This document shows, piece by piece, positions 8,329 through 16,773 of a stretch of 64,000 bases of DNA. The notes beneath the pieces are model-generated. The model ran no database searches and had not been told where the DNA came from. It saw nothing but the letters and a program-made list of their open reading frames with translations. Made by a program: the position numbers and the translations under genes. The stretch covers positions 1-64,000 of the forward strand of contig CANJBY010000003.1 in the NCBI GenBank assembly GCA_947472735.1, given 5' to 3'. Source of the stretch: Sphingomonadaceae bacterium (GTDB taxonomy: Bacteria > Pseudomonadota > Alphaproteobacteria > Sphingomonadales > Sphingomonadaceae). The first letter of the stretch is position 1; the number at the start of each line of letters is the position of its first letter.

Positions 8329-8595
8329 ATGGAATTCGAAGCCCGCCTCAAGCGCCTGAAGTTCCGCGCCTGGCATCGCGGCACGCGCGAGTCCGACTAC
8401 CTGATGGGCTGCTATTTCGATCGTTTCCATATGGAATGGGACGAAGCAGCAATCACCTGGTTCGAGTCACTGCTTGATGAGGAAGATGTGGACGTTCTCA
8501 GCTGGGTGCTGGGTTCTGAACCGGTGCCGGCCTCCTATGCCGGCGCGCTGATGGACCGGATGCGGCAGATGGATTACGTCGAAATCCCGCGCTGA
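8329..8595 (+). CDS. sdhE: FAD assembly factor SdhE
   Basis: An 88-aa SdhE/Sdh5 protein, which promotes covalent attachment of FAD to the flavoprotein subunit of succinate dehydrogenase. The diagnostic RGxxE motif is RGTRE (residues 17-21) in the context WHRGTRESDYLMG, followed by the acidic W-FESLLDEEDVDVLSW segment. Length is exactly that of the family. It sits 38 bp after the host-attachment gene and 132 bp before mfd, the common alphaproteobacterial recG-sdhE-mfd context. Confidence 0.95.
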   Translation: MEFEARLKRLKFRAWHRGTRESDYLMGCYFDRFHMEWDEAAITWFESLLDEEDVDVLSWVLGSEPVPASYAGALMDRMRQMDYVEIPR

Positions 8596-8602
8596 CCGTT
8601 TC

Positions 8603-8626
8603 CTCTCCCGCTTGCGGGCAGGGGAG
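8603..8626. terminator. hairpin after sdhE, possible weak terminator
   Basis: CTCTCCCGC-TT-GCGGG followed by CAGGGGAG can fold with a CCCGC/GCGGG core and a bulged outer stem. It begins 7 bp after the sdhE stop codon, as expected for a terminator, but no T-run follows on the plus strand. Confidence 0.35.
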
Positions 8627-8727
8627 ACTGTTCGACAACCCCGGTGGCTCCCGCTAAGACGCCAGCGAATCTCCTACCCCGCCGGCCCTGAAAACGCCCG
8701 CGGGGCAATTGCTGTTGCCCGGAAACC

Positions 8728-11700
8728 ATGCCTGACCTTTCGCAGCTTCTCTCTGCCAAGACCCCGCTGACCCTTGCTGCGCTGGCGCGGGGCGCACAGC
8801 CGCTGGTCATGGCCGATCTTGCCCGCGCGGCGCTCGGCAGTTCGGGCAAGGGTCGCGCGGTGTTCGTTGCGGCGGACGATGCGGCAATGCGCGGCGTGGC
8901 CGAAGCCGCCAGCTTTTTTGCGCCGGAACTGGAGGTTATCGACTTCCCGGCGTGGGACTGCCTGCCTTACGACCGGTCCGGTCCGGCCCAGGCGATCAGC
9001 GCGCGGCGGCTGGCGGCCCTGCATCGCTTGCAAGGCAAGGCCAGCGGTCCGCAGCTGCTGGTCACCACGATCAACGCCCTGCTGCAACGCGTGCTGACTC
9101 CGTTCCGCATCCGCGAATCCGTGCGGTTGCTCAAGCCCGGCATCGAGATCGGACGGGAGAGTCTCGTCGCGCTGCTGCAGCGGCAAGGCTACAGCCGCAC
9201 CGACACCGTCGTGGACGCCGGTGAATATGCCCTGCGCGGTTCGATCTTCGACATCTTCCCCTCGGGGCTCGAGCAGGGCCTGCGGCTTGATTTCTTCGGG
9301 GACGAGCTGGAGACGCTGCGGCTGTTCGATCCAGCCAGCCAACGCTCGACCGGCACGCTCGACCAGCATCTCCTGCTCCCCGCCAGCGAGACGCTGATCG
9401 ACGAGGATAGCGTCAAGCGCTTCCGCAGCCGTTATCGCGAGCAGTTCGGCGCCACGGCCACGTCCGACCCGCTGTACCAGGCGGTGAGTGACGGGCGGCG
9501 CCTTGCGGGGATGGAGCATTGGCTGCCGCTGTTTGAAGAGCGGATGGTCACCTTGTTCGATCACCTCTCGGCCGACGATCTGATGGTGATGGACGGTTCC
9601 GCCGTTGGCGCCGCGGACGAGCGGCTGGGCGACATTGCCGATTATCACACCGCTCGTGCGGACACATCGGGCAAGGCGCCCGGCAGTTACCGCCCGCTCG
9701 CTCCCGCCGCACTCTACCTGACGCGCGAGGAGTTCACTTCCGCGCTTGCCGCTCGCCCGATCCACCGGGCCGAGATCTTCGCCCAGCCCGAGGGACCGGG
9801 CGTGATCGACTTCGGCATGAGCGGCAGCCGCGATTTCGCGCCCGAGCGGGCGCGCGGCGACAACGTCTACGAAGCGGCGGCGCGATACCTCACGGGGCGG
9901 GCAAAGCAGGGCCGCAAGGCGATCATTGCCGCTTATTCCGAGGGCAGCCGCGCGCGCATCAGCGCAATCCTGGGCGAAGCGGTGAAGCCTGCCCCGGTCG
10001 CTGCCGAATCCTGGCAGGAAGCGCTCGGTCTGGCCGCCAAGGGGACGCCGGTCGCGCTGGTGCTGCCGATCGAGACCGGCTTTTCCAGCCCAGAGCTGGA
10101 ACTGGTTACCGAGCAGGACATTCTTGGCGACCGGCTGGTGCGCCGCAAGAAACGCCGCAAGGATGCTGATGCCTTCCTGGCAGAGCTGTCCGCGCTCACG
10201 CCCGGCGACCTGGTCGTCCACATGGACCACGGCATCGGCCGCTACGGCGGGCTGCAATCGATCCCGGTAGGCAAGAGCCCGCATGATTGCGTGATGCTGG
10301 AGTATGCCGGCGGGGACAAACTGTATGTCCCGGTCGAAAACATCGACGTGCTCAGTCGCTATGGCAGTGACAGCGAGACCGTTGCGCTCGATCGGCTCGG
10401 GGGTGAGGCCTGGCAGAAGCGCAAGGCCCGGCTCAAGGAGCGCATCCGCGAGATCGCGCACGAGTTGCTCAAGACCGCTGCCGCCCGTGCCCTGCGCCAG
10501 GCGCCGGTGCTGCTGCCCGACGATAGCGCCTACGGCCAGTTCACCGATCGCTTTCCCTGGGCCGAGACCGAAGACCAGGAGCGCTCTATCGAAGACGTGC
10601 TGGGCGATCTCGCTTCGGGCCGGCCGATGGACCGGCTGGTCTGCGGCGATGTCGGTTTCGGCAAGACGGAAGTCGCGTTGCGCGCCGCCTTTGTCGCGGC
10701 CATGGCCGGACAGCAAGTCGTCGTTATCGCGCCGACGACGCTGCTTGCCCGCCAACATTACGCTGGCTTCGTCGAACGGTTTGCCGGCTTCCCGCTGCAG
10801 GTCGGCCGGCTTTCGCGGTTGGTGACCGAAAAGGAGGCCACCGCCACGCGTGCGGGACTGGCCGACGGAACGGTCGACGTCGTGATCGGCACCCATGCCC
10901 TGCTGGCCAAATCGGTTAGCTTCAAGCGGCTCGGGCTGGTGATCGTCGACGAGGAGCAGCGCTTCGGGGTCAATCACAAGGAGCGGCTCAAGCAACTGCG
11001 CGCCGACGTCCACGTCCTGACCCTCACCGCCACCCCGATCCCGAGGACGTTGCAGATGGCGATGTCCGGCCTGCGTGAGCTTTCCACGATCCAGACTCCG
11101 CCGGTCGACCGCCTCGCGGTGCGCACCTATGTGATGGAATGGGACGACATGGTGATGCGCGAGGCTCTGTTGCGCGAACATCACCGCGGCGGGCAGAGCT
11201 TCATCGTCGTACCGCGCATCGCCGACATGCCCGATGTCGAGGAATGGCTGCGCAACACCGTGCCCGAGATCCGCTACGTTTCCGCCCACGGCCAGATGGC
11301 GCCGACCGAAGTGGAAGAGCGGATGAGCGCCTTCTACGAGAAGAAGTACGAAGTGCTGCTTTCCACCACCATCGTCGAAAGCGGGCTCGACATCCCCAGC
11401 GCCAACACGATCATCATTCACCGGGCCGACCGGTTCGGCCTGGCGCAGCTTTACCAGCTGCGGGGGCGGGTTGGCCGCGCCAAGCTGCGGGCCTACGCCT
11501 ATCTGACGACCCCGCCCGACACGCAGCTGTCGGTGGTTGCCGAAAAGCGCCTAAAGGTGCTGGGCGATCTCGATTCACTTGGCGCCGGGTTCCAGCTGGC
11601 CAGCCACGATCTCGATATCCGGGGCGCCGGCAACCTGCTGGGTGATGAGCAATCGGGCCATATCCGTGAGGTCGGGTTCGAACTGTATCAGTCAATGCTG

Positions 11701-12222
11701 GAGGATGCGATCCTCGCCGCCAAGGCGGGAGAGCTGGGCCTGGCCAAGGATCGCAGCGGACAATCGCCGCAGATCACAGTCGATGCGCCCATCATGATCC
11801 CTGAAGCATACGTTCCCGATCTGGCGGTGCGGATGGCGCTCTACCGGCGCCTCAACGATGCCGAGGACCAGGAAACCATCGACTCGCTTGCCGCCGAGAT
11901 GATCGATCGCTTCGGACCACTGCCCGATGCCACCGCCAACCTGGTCAAGCTCATCGAAATCAAGCGCCAGGCAATCGAAGCGCATATCGCCAAGATCGAC
12001 GTGGGCGCGAAGGGCTCGCTGGTCACGTTCCACGGCGACAGCTTCCCCGATCCGGCCGGGCTGGTCGCCTATGCCCAGCGGCTGGAAGGCACGATCAAAC
12101 TGCGCCCTGACAGCAAGATCGTGGTGACCCGCGTCTGGGGCGACCCACAAGCCCGGCTTAACGGGCTGTATCAGCTGACCAAGGGACTGAGCGCGATCGC
12201 GAAAAAGGCCAAGGCGAGCTAG
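8728..12222 (+). CDS. mfd: transcription-repair coupling factor
   Basis: Mfd removes RNA polymerase stalled at DNA lesions and recruits UvrA. At 1164 aa it has full family length. Domains in order: UvrB-homology region (about 1-350), RNA-polymerase-interacting region starting at LTPGDLVVHMDHGIGRYGG (about 490-560), the RecG-like translocase with Walker A GDVGFGKT (about 640-647), DEEQ (741-744), LTATPIPRTL, and QLRGRVGR, then the carboxy-terminal TRCF domain (LAVRMALYRRLND, near 1031). ATG at 8728 is the only sensible start. It converges on the dioxygenase pseudogene with a 2-bp gap. Confidence 0.97.
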   Translation: MPDLSQLLSAKTPLTLAALARGAQPLVMADLARAALGSSGKGRAVFVAADDAAMRGVAEAASFFAPELEVIDFPAWDCLPYDRSGPAQAISARRLAALHRLQGKASGPQLLVTTINALLQRVLTPFRIRESVRLLKPGIEIGRESLVALLQRQGYSRTDTVVDAGEYALRGSIFDIFPSGLEQGLRLDFFGDELETLRLFDPASQRSTGTLDQHLLLPASETLIDEDSVKRFRSRYREQFGATATSDPLYQAVSDGRRLAGMEHWLPLFEERMVTLFDHLSADDLMVMDGSAVGAADERLGDIADYHTARADTSGKAPGSYRPLAPAALYLTREEFTSALAARPIHRAEIFAQPEGPGVIDFGMSGSRDFAPERARGDNVYEAAARYLTGRAKQGRKAIIAAYSEGSRARISAILGEAVKPAPVAAESWQEALGLAAKGTPVALVLPIETGFSSPELELVTEQDILGDRLVRRKKRRKDADAFLAELSALTPGDLVVHMDHGIGRYGGLQSIPVGKSPHDCVMLEYAGGDKLYVPVENIDVLSRYGSDSETVALDRLGGEAWQKRKARLKERIREIAHELLKTAAARALRQAPVLLPDDSAYGQFTDRFPWAETEDQERSIEDVLGDLASGRPMDRLVCGDVGFGKTEVALRAAFVAAMAGQQVVVIAPTTLLARQHYAGFVERFAGFPLQVGRLSRLVTEKEATATRAGLADGTVDVVIGTHALLAKSVSFKRLGLVIVDEEQRFGVNHKERLKQLRADVHVLTLTATPIPRTLQMAMSGLRELSTIQTPPVDRLAVRTYVMEWDDMVMREALLREHHRGGQSFIVVPRIADMPDVEEWLRNTVPEIRYVSAHGQMAPTEVEERMSAFYEKKYEVLLSTTIVESGLDIPSANTIIIHRADRFGLAQLYQLRGRVGRAKLRAYAYLTTPPDTQLSVVAEKRLKVLGDLDSLGAGFQLASHDLDIRGAGNLLGDEQSGHIREVGFELYQSMLEDAILAAKAGELGLAKDRSGQSPQITVDAPIMIPEAYVPDLAVRMALYRRLNDAEDQETIDSLAAEMIDRFGPLPDATANLVKLIEIKRQAIEAHIAKIDVGAKGSLVTFHGDSFPDPAGLVAYAQRLEGTIKLRPDSKIVVTRVWGDPQARLNGLYQLTKGLSAIAKKAKAS

Positions 12223-12224
12223 CG

Positions 12225-13051
12225 CTATTTGCCGTACAGGGACGGAATTCCGCGGTTTGAAGTGCCCCAGGTGCCGATGGCCGCGGTGGCGAGCAGCTTG
12301 CCGCCTTCGCGGGTGATCGTCATCGGCGTGCTTTCCGCGCGCTTGAAGCCATAGTCATCGCCATTGCGCAGGCGTTTGACCTCCTGCGTCGAACCCGGCA
12401 CCCGGATCACGTTGCGCCCGCGATAAGGCTCCACTTCGGCATAGAGCCCGTCGATCAGGTCATCAGCAAAGTAGAGCTGGGTGTCAAAGATCTGCCACTC
12501 GTGGAATATCTTCACGTGGATGTGGGTAGTGCGCGCTGCATACATCAGCGGTGCGGCAGCCGAGACCACTTCCCACCCGGGAACGATCGTTTCGAATTCG
12601 ACAGTGCCGGTCGCATCGGCCTGCTGGTGCCCGCGCAGGAAGGTCTCGCCTGCAGTGATTCGATCCTGCAGGCCCGCGCCGACGTTGGAATATTCGCCCT
12701 TGGCGTTGGCGTGCCAGATATCGACGACGGCCCCGGATATCGGCGTGCATCCGACCCCGCCGCCCAGATTGCCCAGGCTTATACGCAAGGTCAGCGGTAC
12801 GCCGGCATGGTGCTCGGTGATATCGCGGCGCAGCGGCGAGACGGGGTTATAACGGGGTTATAGAAGGGCCCTTCTTCAGCCGGGCGAATCATCGCGCAGT
12901 TGAACCGCTGCGCAGTACGATTGCTCAAGAGCATTTCGTTGAACTGATCCCCCGTGACCGGAGGCCGGCCATCAGCCAGCGCAATCCCGCCTACCGTTGC
13001 CCCGATCAACGCGCTTGCGCCGCCGATGAATGTGCGTCTGCCGATAGTCAT
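12225..13051 (-). pseudogene. intradiol ring-cleavage dioxygenase, frameshifted by an 11-bp tandem duplication
   Basis: Two fragments in different frames make one gene. The first (ATG at 13051) has a twin-arginine signal (MTIGRRTFIGGASALIG) and the EEGPFYNPV start of the dioxygenase fold; the second (from about 12850) continues SPLRRDITEHHAGVPLTL, GAVVDIWHANAKGEYSN, PGWEV and THIHVK, which include the Fe(III)-binding His pair and a preceding Tyr (LMYAARTTHIH). The break is an exact duplication of an 11-bp unit at 12841-12862; removing one copy restores a continuous 271-aa reading frame. The intact protein would be an exported member of the protocatechuate/catechol dioxygenase superfamily. As read, the product stops after 86 aa. 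No other damage is seen, which suggests a recent, possibly reversible, event or an assembly error. Confidence 0.88.
12841..12862. repeat. exact 11-bp tandem duplication causing a frameshift
   Basis: ACGGGGTTATA occurs twice in succession (12841-12851 and 12852-12862). Reading the minus strand, one copy gives the continuous frame FYNPVSPLRR; two copies shift the frame, and the downstream frame has a TAA inside the first copy. This is the classic product of replication slippage. Confidence 0.95.
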
Positions 13052-13156
13052 GCCGGATCCTTCTCCCCTGGGGCCGCCGCAATTACGCAGGTCTTGTGCC
13101 GCCCCGGCGGATTATCACCCGCCTATTCTAGGGTCCAGACAAATTGGAGACGGCAT

Positions 13157-14479
13157 TCAACTAGCCAGTGCCACCAGCGCCGCGGAAGACATCGGATGCG
13201 CCCGGAGAAAGCCCTGGTAGAGCGCGCAGCCCTCACGGGCGACCAGTTGGCGCTGTTCCTCAACCTCAACGCCCTCGACGATTACTGCCAGCTCGAGCGC
13301 GTGGGCCATGGCGACGATCGCGCGCAGGACCGCCAGGTCGCGCGGATCCTCGCCGATCCCGTCGATCATCGAGCGGTCGAGCTTGAGGTAATGCAGTGGG
13401 AGCAGCTTCAGGTAGCGAAAGTTGCAGAAGCCCGCACCGAAATCGTCGAGCGCAATGCGGATTCCGTCACCGGCAAGCCGGCCAAGCTCCGCACTGGCAA
13501 CCTGAATGTCGGAAAGCAGGACTTGCTCGGTCACTTCCAGCGTCAAACGCCGTGGCGGGAAGCCCGATTCCGCCAGGACGGCCCGAAACTCGTCAGCGAA
13601 GCTGCCGCTGGCCAGATCGCTTGGGGTGACGTTGAGCGAAAGCCGCAGGTGCTCCGGCCAGTCCCGCGCCCCGGCCAGTGCCCGCATTGCGATGTGGCTC
13701 GAAAGCTGGGCGACGTAGTCCATCCGCTCTGCCACGGCGAACAGTGTGCCGGCCCCGATCCGGCCCAGCGCAGGATGGTTCCACCGGGCGAGCGCCTCCG
13801 CTCCGACCAGACGGTCGTCGGCCAGCGAGAATTGCGGCTGATAGACAATCTCGATCTCGTCGCGGTCGATCGTATCGAGCAAGTCGGCCTCGAGCTGCGC
13901 GGCGGTGCGACCCGCACGCAGTGCCTCACCGTCGGCCCAGGCGATCCGCCGTCCTTGCTGCCGCTGGACGCTGGTCAAGGTTTGCGCGAGCCGATCAAGC
14001 ACCGATTCGGCCCCTTCTCCCGGCAAGCCGCAAAGCAGGGCGATGCGCGGCGAGAGGCGCAACGACCCGCCGCCGGTGCGTGCCATCGGACGGGCGATGC
14101 GTTCAGCCAGCTGCTCGGCGAAGAACTGCCACCGTTCGCGGCTGCAGGCCTCGTCGGCGACCAGCAGGAAACTTCCCCCGCCGCCGCGCGCGGCCAGCCA
14201 GTGCCCGTCGAGCTCGCTTGCCGCGAAATGACTGAGCGTAGCGGCTACTTCTGCCAGCACGGCATCGCCGGTGGCCGCACCATAAGCGAGGTTGATCGTG
14301 TCGAACCGTTGCAGGCCCAGCAGCAGGGCGTGAACCGTGGCCGGTGATTCGCCCTCGTGCGCCTTGCTCCAAAGTTCGAGCCGGGCACGCGCCGTCTCGA
14401 GGTCCGGAAGCCCGGTCAAGGCATCGCGGGCCAGCTCGGGCGGGAGGAATTGCGGATCCAGCATCGTGCGCGCGATCAT
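13157..14479 (-). CDS. cyclic-di-GMP phosphodiesterase with degenerate GGDEF and intact EAL domain
   Basis: A 440-aa cytosolic GGDEF-EAL protein. The amino-terminal domain (about 20-180) resembles GGDEF (TGLPDLETARARLE) but its signature is GGGSF (residues 100-104), so it cannot be a normal cyclase. The EAL domain has all expected metal and catalytic residues: EAL (228-230), N283 (SLNVT), E315 (LEVTE), D345/D346 (LDDFGAGF), K366 (YLKLDRS), E402 (VEGVE) and the QGF motif. It should hydrolyse c-di-GMP. No membrane span or sensor domain is present. It diverges from nadK. Confidence 0.93.
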   Translation of the reverse strand: MIARTMLDPQFLPPELARDALTGLPDLETARARLELWSKAHEGESPATVHALLLGLQRFDTINLAYGAATGDAVLAEVAATLSHFAASELDGHWLAARGGGGSFLLVADEACSRERWQFFAEQLAERIARPMARTGGGSLRLSPRIALLCGLPGEGAESVLDRLAQTLTSVQRQQGRRIAWADGEALRAGRTAAQLEADLLDTIDRDEIEIVYQPQFSLADDRLVGAEALARWNHPALGRIGAGTLFAVAERMDYVAQLSSHIAMRALAGARDWPEHLRLSLNVTPSDLASGSFADEFRAVLAESGFPPRRLTLEVTEQVLLSDIQVASAELGRLAGDGIRIALDDFGAGFCNFRYLKLLPLHYLKLDRSMIDGIGEDPRDLAVLRAIVAMAHALELAVIVEGVEVEEQRQLVAREGCALYQGFLRAHPMSSAALVALAS

Positions 14480-14543
14480 AATGACAAAGCCTGAAGCATT
14501 CCTTGCGTTGCCAACGGTGCGGTGCCGTGCTTATCAGCGCCCC

Positions 14544-15323
14544 ATGCGCAAGGATCTGAAGCTCGCCCTGCTGGTCTCCGACAGTGCCAAGGCGCAGGAC
14601 GGCGCCGAGCCGCTGCGCGATGCCCACGACTGGGTGAAGCCGGAGGATGCCGAAGCCTTTGTGGTACTCGGCGGTGATGGCTTCATGCTGCACGTGCTGC
14701 ACCAGATGCTTGACGAAGACCGGCTCTTGCCTTGCTACGGTTTGAACCTGGGCACAGTCGGCTTTCTGATGAACCGCAACCGGTCCACCCGGTCGATTGC
14801 CGAGCGGGTTGGGCGGGCCAGCAAGGTTTCGGTGCGCCCCTTGAAGATGACAGCGGTGACGCAGGACAACTACTCCTGCACTTTCTATGCGATCAACGAA
14901 GTTTCCCTGCTGCGCGAAACCCGCCAGTCGGCGAAGCTCGAGGTCAAGGTCAACGGCAAGGTGCGCATGCCGGAGCTGGCTGGTGACGGGGTGCTGGTGG
15001 CGACCCCGGCGGGCTCCACCGCTTACAATCTCTCCGCGAACGGGCCGATCCTGCCGATGGGCTCCAACATGCTCGCCCTCACCCCGATTTCCCCGTTCCG
15101 GCCCCGCCGTTGGAAGGGCGCGATCCTGCCTGATAGCGCCGAGGTGGAATTTCGCGTGCGCGAGCCCAGCAAGCGCCCGGTTGCTGCGGTGGCCGACCAG
15201 AAGGAAGTGCGCGACGTCAAGGACGTGAAGATCACCGCCGCGCGTGACAAGGAATTGACCTTGCTGTTCGATCCCGGCGCGAGTCTGGAAGAGCGCGTCT
15301 TCGCCGAGCAGTTTCAGGTCTGA
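14544..15323 (+). CDS. nadK: NAD kinase
   Basis: Phosphorylates NAD to NADP. The 259-aa protein has GGDG (43-46, in VVLGGDGFMLH), the NE pair in YAINEVSLL, and the DGVLVATPAGSTAYN substrate loop. Open sequence continues upstream to 14337, but that would run through the neighbouring gene's coding region; the ATG at 14544 (MRKDLKLALLV) fits the short alphaproteobacterial NadK. It is followed by tRNA-Asn. Confidence 0.94.
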   Translation: MRKDLKLALLVSDSAKAQDGAEPLRDAHDWVKPEDAEAFVVLGGDGFMLHVLHQMLDEDRLLPCYGLNLGTVGFLMNRNRSTRSIAERVGRASKVSVRPLKMTAVTQDNYSCTFYAINEVSLLRETRQSAKLEVKVNGKVRMPELAGDGVLVATPAGSTAYNLSANGPILPMGSNMLALTPISPFRPRRWKGAILPDSAEVEFRVREPSKRPVAAVADQKEVRDVKDVKITAARDKELTLLFDPGASLEERVFAEQFQV

Positions 15324-15328
15324 CGGGC

Positions 15329-15356
15329 TTGCCAAACTGCAATGCAGTGTTATAGG
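15329..15356 (+). promoter_or_regulatory. sigma-70 promoter of tRNA-Asn
   Basis: TTGCCA (15329-15334, 5/6 to the -35 consensus), a 16-bp spacer, then TATAGG (15351-15356) and a GC-rich discriminator (CGCACCCC), placing the start about 35 bp before the tRNA. GC-rich discriminators are typical of stringently controlled stable-RNA promoters. Confidence 0.6.
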
Positions 15357-15398
15357 CGCACCCCTCTGCCCGGCATAAGCCGTCTTTGGCCGGGTTGC

Positions 15399-15473
15399 TC
15401 CCCGATAGCTCAGCGGTAGAGTAGGTGACTGTTAATCACTTGGTCGTTGGTTCGAATCCAACTCGGGGAGCCA
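15399..15473 (+). tRNA. tRNA-Asn (anticodon GTT)
   Basis: A 75-nt tRNA including an encoded CCA end. Acceptor arms TCCCCGA (15399-15405) and TCGGGGA (15463-15469) pair perfectly, G is the discriminator base, and the anticodon loop CTGTTAA places GTT at 15431-15433. The T-loop TTCGAATC is canonical. It lies between nadK and the acyl-CoA dehydrogenase, about 100 bp before the latter. No integrase or duplicated 3' tRNA end was seen, so this tRNA does not mark an island here. Confidence 0.98.
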
Positions 15474-15573
15474 CTTTCTTTCAGCGCCGGATCGGCCCGC
15501 ATCCGATTGCACGCTGCCCGGCGCGTGCATCGGCAAGGGTGGAATTCAAGGCGGCGCGCTTGGAGGACCTGCG

Positions 15574-16749
15574 ATGACAACTCCTGCTGCCGGCATGGAC
15601 GCCGGGAGTTTCGAGCAGTTCCTCGAACAGCTCCAGCGCTACGTGCGCGAGCGGCTGGTCCCGGCCGAACGCGAAGTGATCGCCGCTGACGCGGTCCCTC
15701 AGGCCATCCGTGACGAGTTGCGCGAAATGGGGCTGTTCGCGCTATCCACGCCCGAGGAATTCGGCGGCGCGGGGATGAACGCTGCGCAGTACGTCCGCAC
15801 GATCCACTGCATAAGCTATGCGATGCCGGCCTATCGCGCTGCGATCTCGATCAACACCGGGATGGTCTGCTCCGCCTTCAAGAACGGCGGCACGGCCGAG
15901 CAGAAAGCCGAATGGCTGCCGCGCCTGGCCAACGGGGAAATCGCCTGCTTTGCGTTGACCGAACCCGGCTCGGGCTCGGACTCGGCGGCGATGCAGACGA
16001 TGGCGGTAAAGACCGACAATGGCTGGGTGCTCAACGGCACCAAGCGCTACATCACCAATGCACCTTATGCGCGGGTCGCGATCGTGATGGCCCGCACCGC
16101 GAAAGAAACGCTGCCCAAGAACGCCCACGTCTCGGCCTTCATCGTGCCGATGGGCACGCCCGGCGTCGCGGTCGGGAAGCCCGACAAGAAAATGGGCATG
16201 GCCGGGAGCCAGATCGCCGACGTCATCCTGGAGGACGTTCACTTGCCGGACGCGGCCCTGCTCGGCGGGACCACCGGCACCGGCTTTGCCCTCGCCATGC
16301 GCAGCCTCGATACCGGGCGCATGTCGATCGGCGCGGCCGCCACCGGCTACGCCCGCCGCGCGCTCGACAGCGCACTGCGCTATGCCACCGAACGCAAGGC
16401 CTTCGGCGAGCCGATCGCGAATTTCCAGCTGATCCAGCAGATGCTCGCCGAAAGCGAGATCGAGATCTATGCCGCCGAGGCCATGATGGCCGACGTCACT
16501 GCCCGCGCCGATGCCGGCGAGAACGTGCTCCGCCGCGCCGCCGCCTTCAAGGTCTTCGCCAGCGAGATGTGCGGGCGCGTGGTTGACCGCTGCGTCCAGA
16601 TCCACGGCGGCGCGGGCTATCTAGCCGAATACGATGCCGAACGCTTCTTCCGTGATGCCCGGATTTTCCGCATTTACGAAGGCACCACCCAGATCCTGCA
16701 ATTGCAGATCGCCAAGCACATGCTGCGCGAATTCGCCGCCAGCGCCTGA
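15574..16749 (+). CDS. acyl-CoA dehydrogenase
   Basis: A 391-aa FAD-dependent acyl-CoA dehydrogenase that introduces the alpha-beta double bond in acyl-CoA substrates and passes electrons to ETF. Visible signatures: ACFALTEPGSGSD (FAD/substrate loop), RYITNA, the KMGMAGSQ motif, QIHGGAGYL and the catalytic glutamate E369 in YEGTTQI. A GGAGGACC Shine-Dalgarno precedes the ATG at 15574. The thiolase starts 24 bp after its stop, so the two are probably one operon. ETF-QO, its ultimate partner, is at 32130-33779. Chain-length specificity is not evident. Confidence 0.93.
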   Translation: MTTPAAGMDAGSFEQFLEQLQRYVRERLVPAEREVIAADAVPQAIRDELREMGLFALSTPEEFGGAGMNAAQYVRTIHCISYAMPAYRAAISINTGMVCSAFKNGGTAEQKAEWLPRLANGEIACFALTEPGSGSDSAAMQTMAVKTDNGWVLNGTKRYITNAPYARVAIVMARTAKETLPKNAHVSAFIVPMGTPGVAVGKPDKKMGMAGSQIADVILEDVHLPDAALLGGTTGTGFALAMRSLDTGRMSIGAAATGYARRALDSALRYATERKAFGEPIANFQLIQQMLAESEIEIYAAEAMMADVTARADAGENVLRRAAAFKVFASEMCGRVVDRCVQIHGGAGYLAEYDAERFFRDARIFRIYEGTTQILQLQIAKHMLREFAASA

Positions 16750-16773
16750 CCGAACCCGAAGGAACCCCGCTCC

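Noticed and set aside
8674-11421. Very long open frame (about 915 codons) antisense to mfd
   Set aside because: High GC third positions on the coding strand keep the reverse frames open. Composition and lack of domains show it is a shadow; mfd is complete on the other strand.
13052-13156. Terminator and promoter between the EAL gene and the dioxygenase pseudogene
   Set aside because: A short GGCGG/CCGCC stem and a GATAAT box exist, but neither spacing nor stem strength is convincing.
15399-15473. tRNA as genomic island attachment site
   Set aside because: No direct repeat of the tRNA 3' end and no integrase was seen; flanking genes are metabolic and of normal composition.
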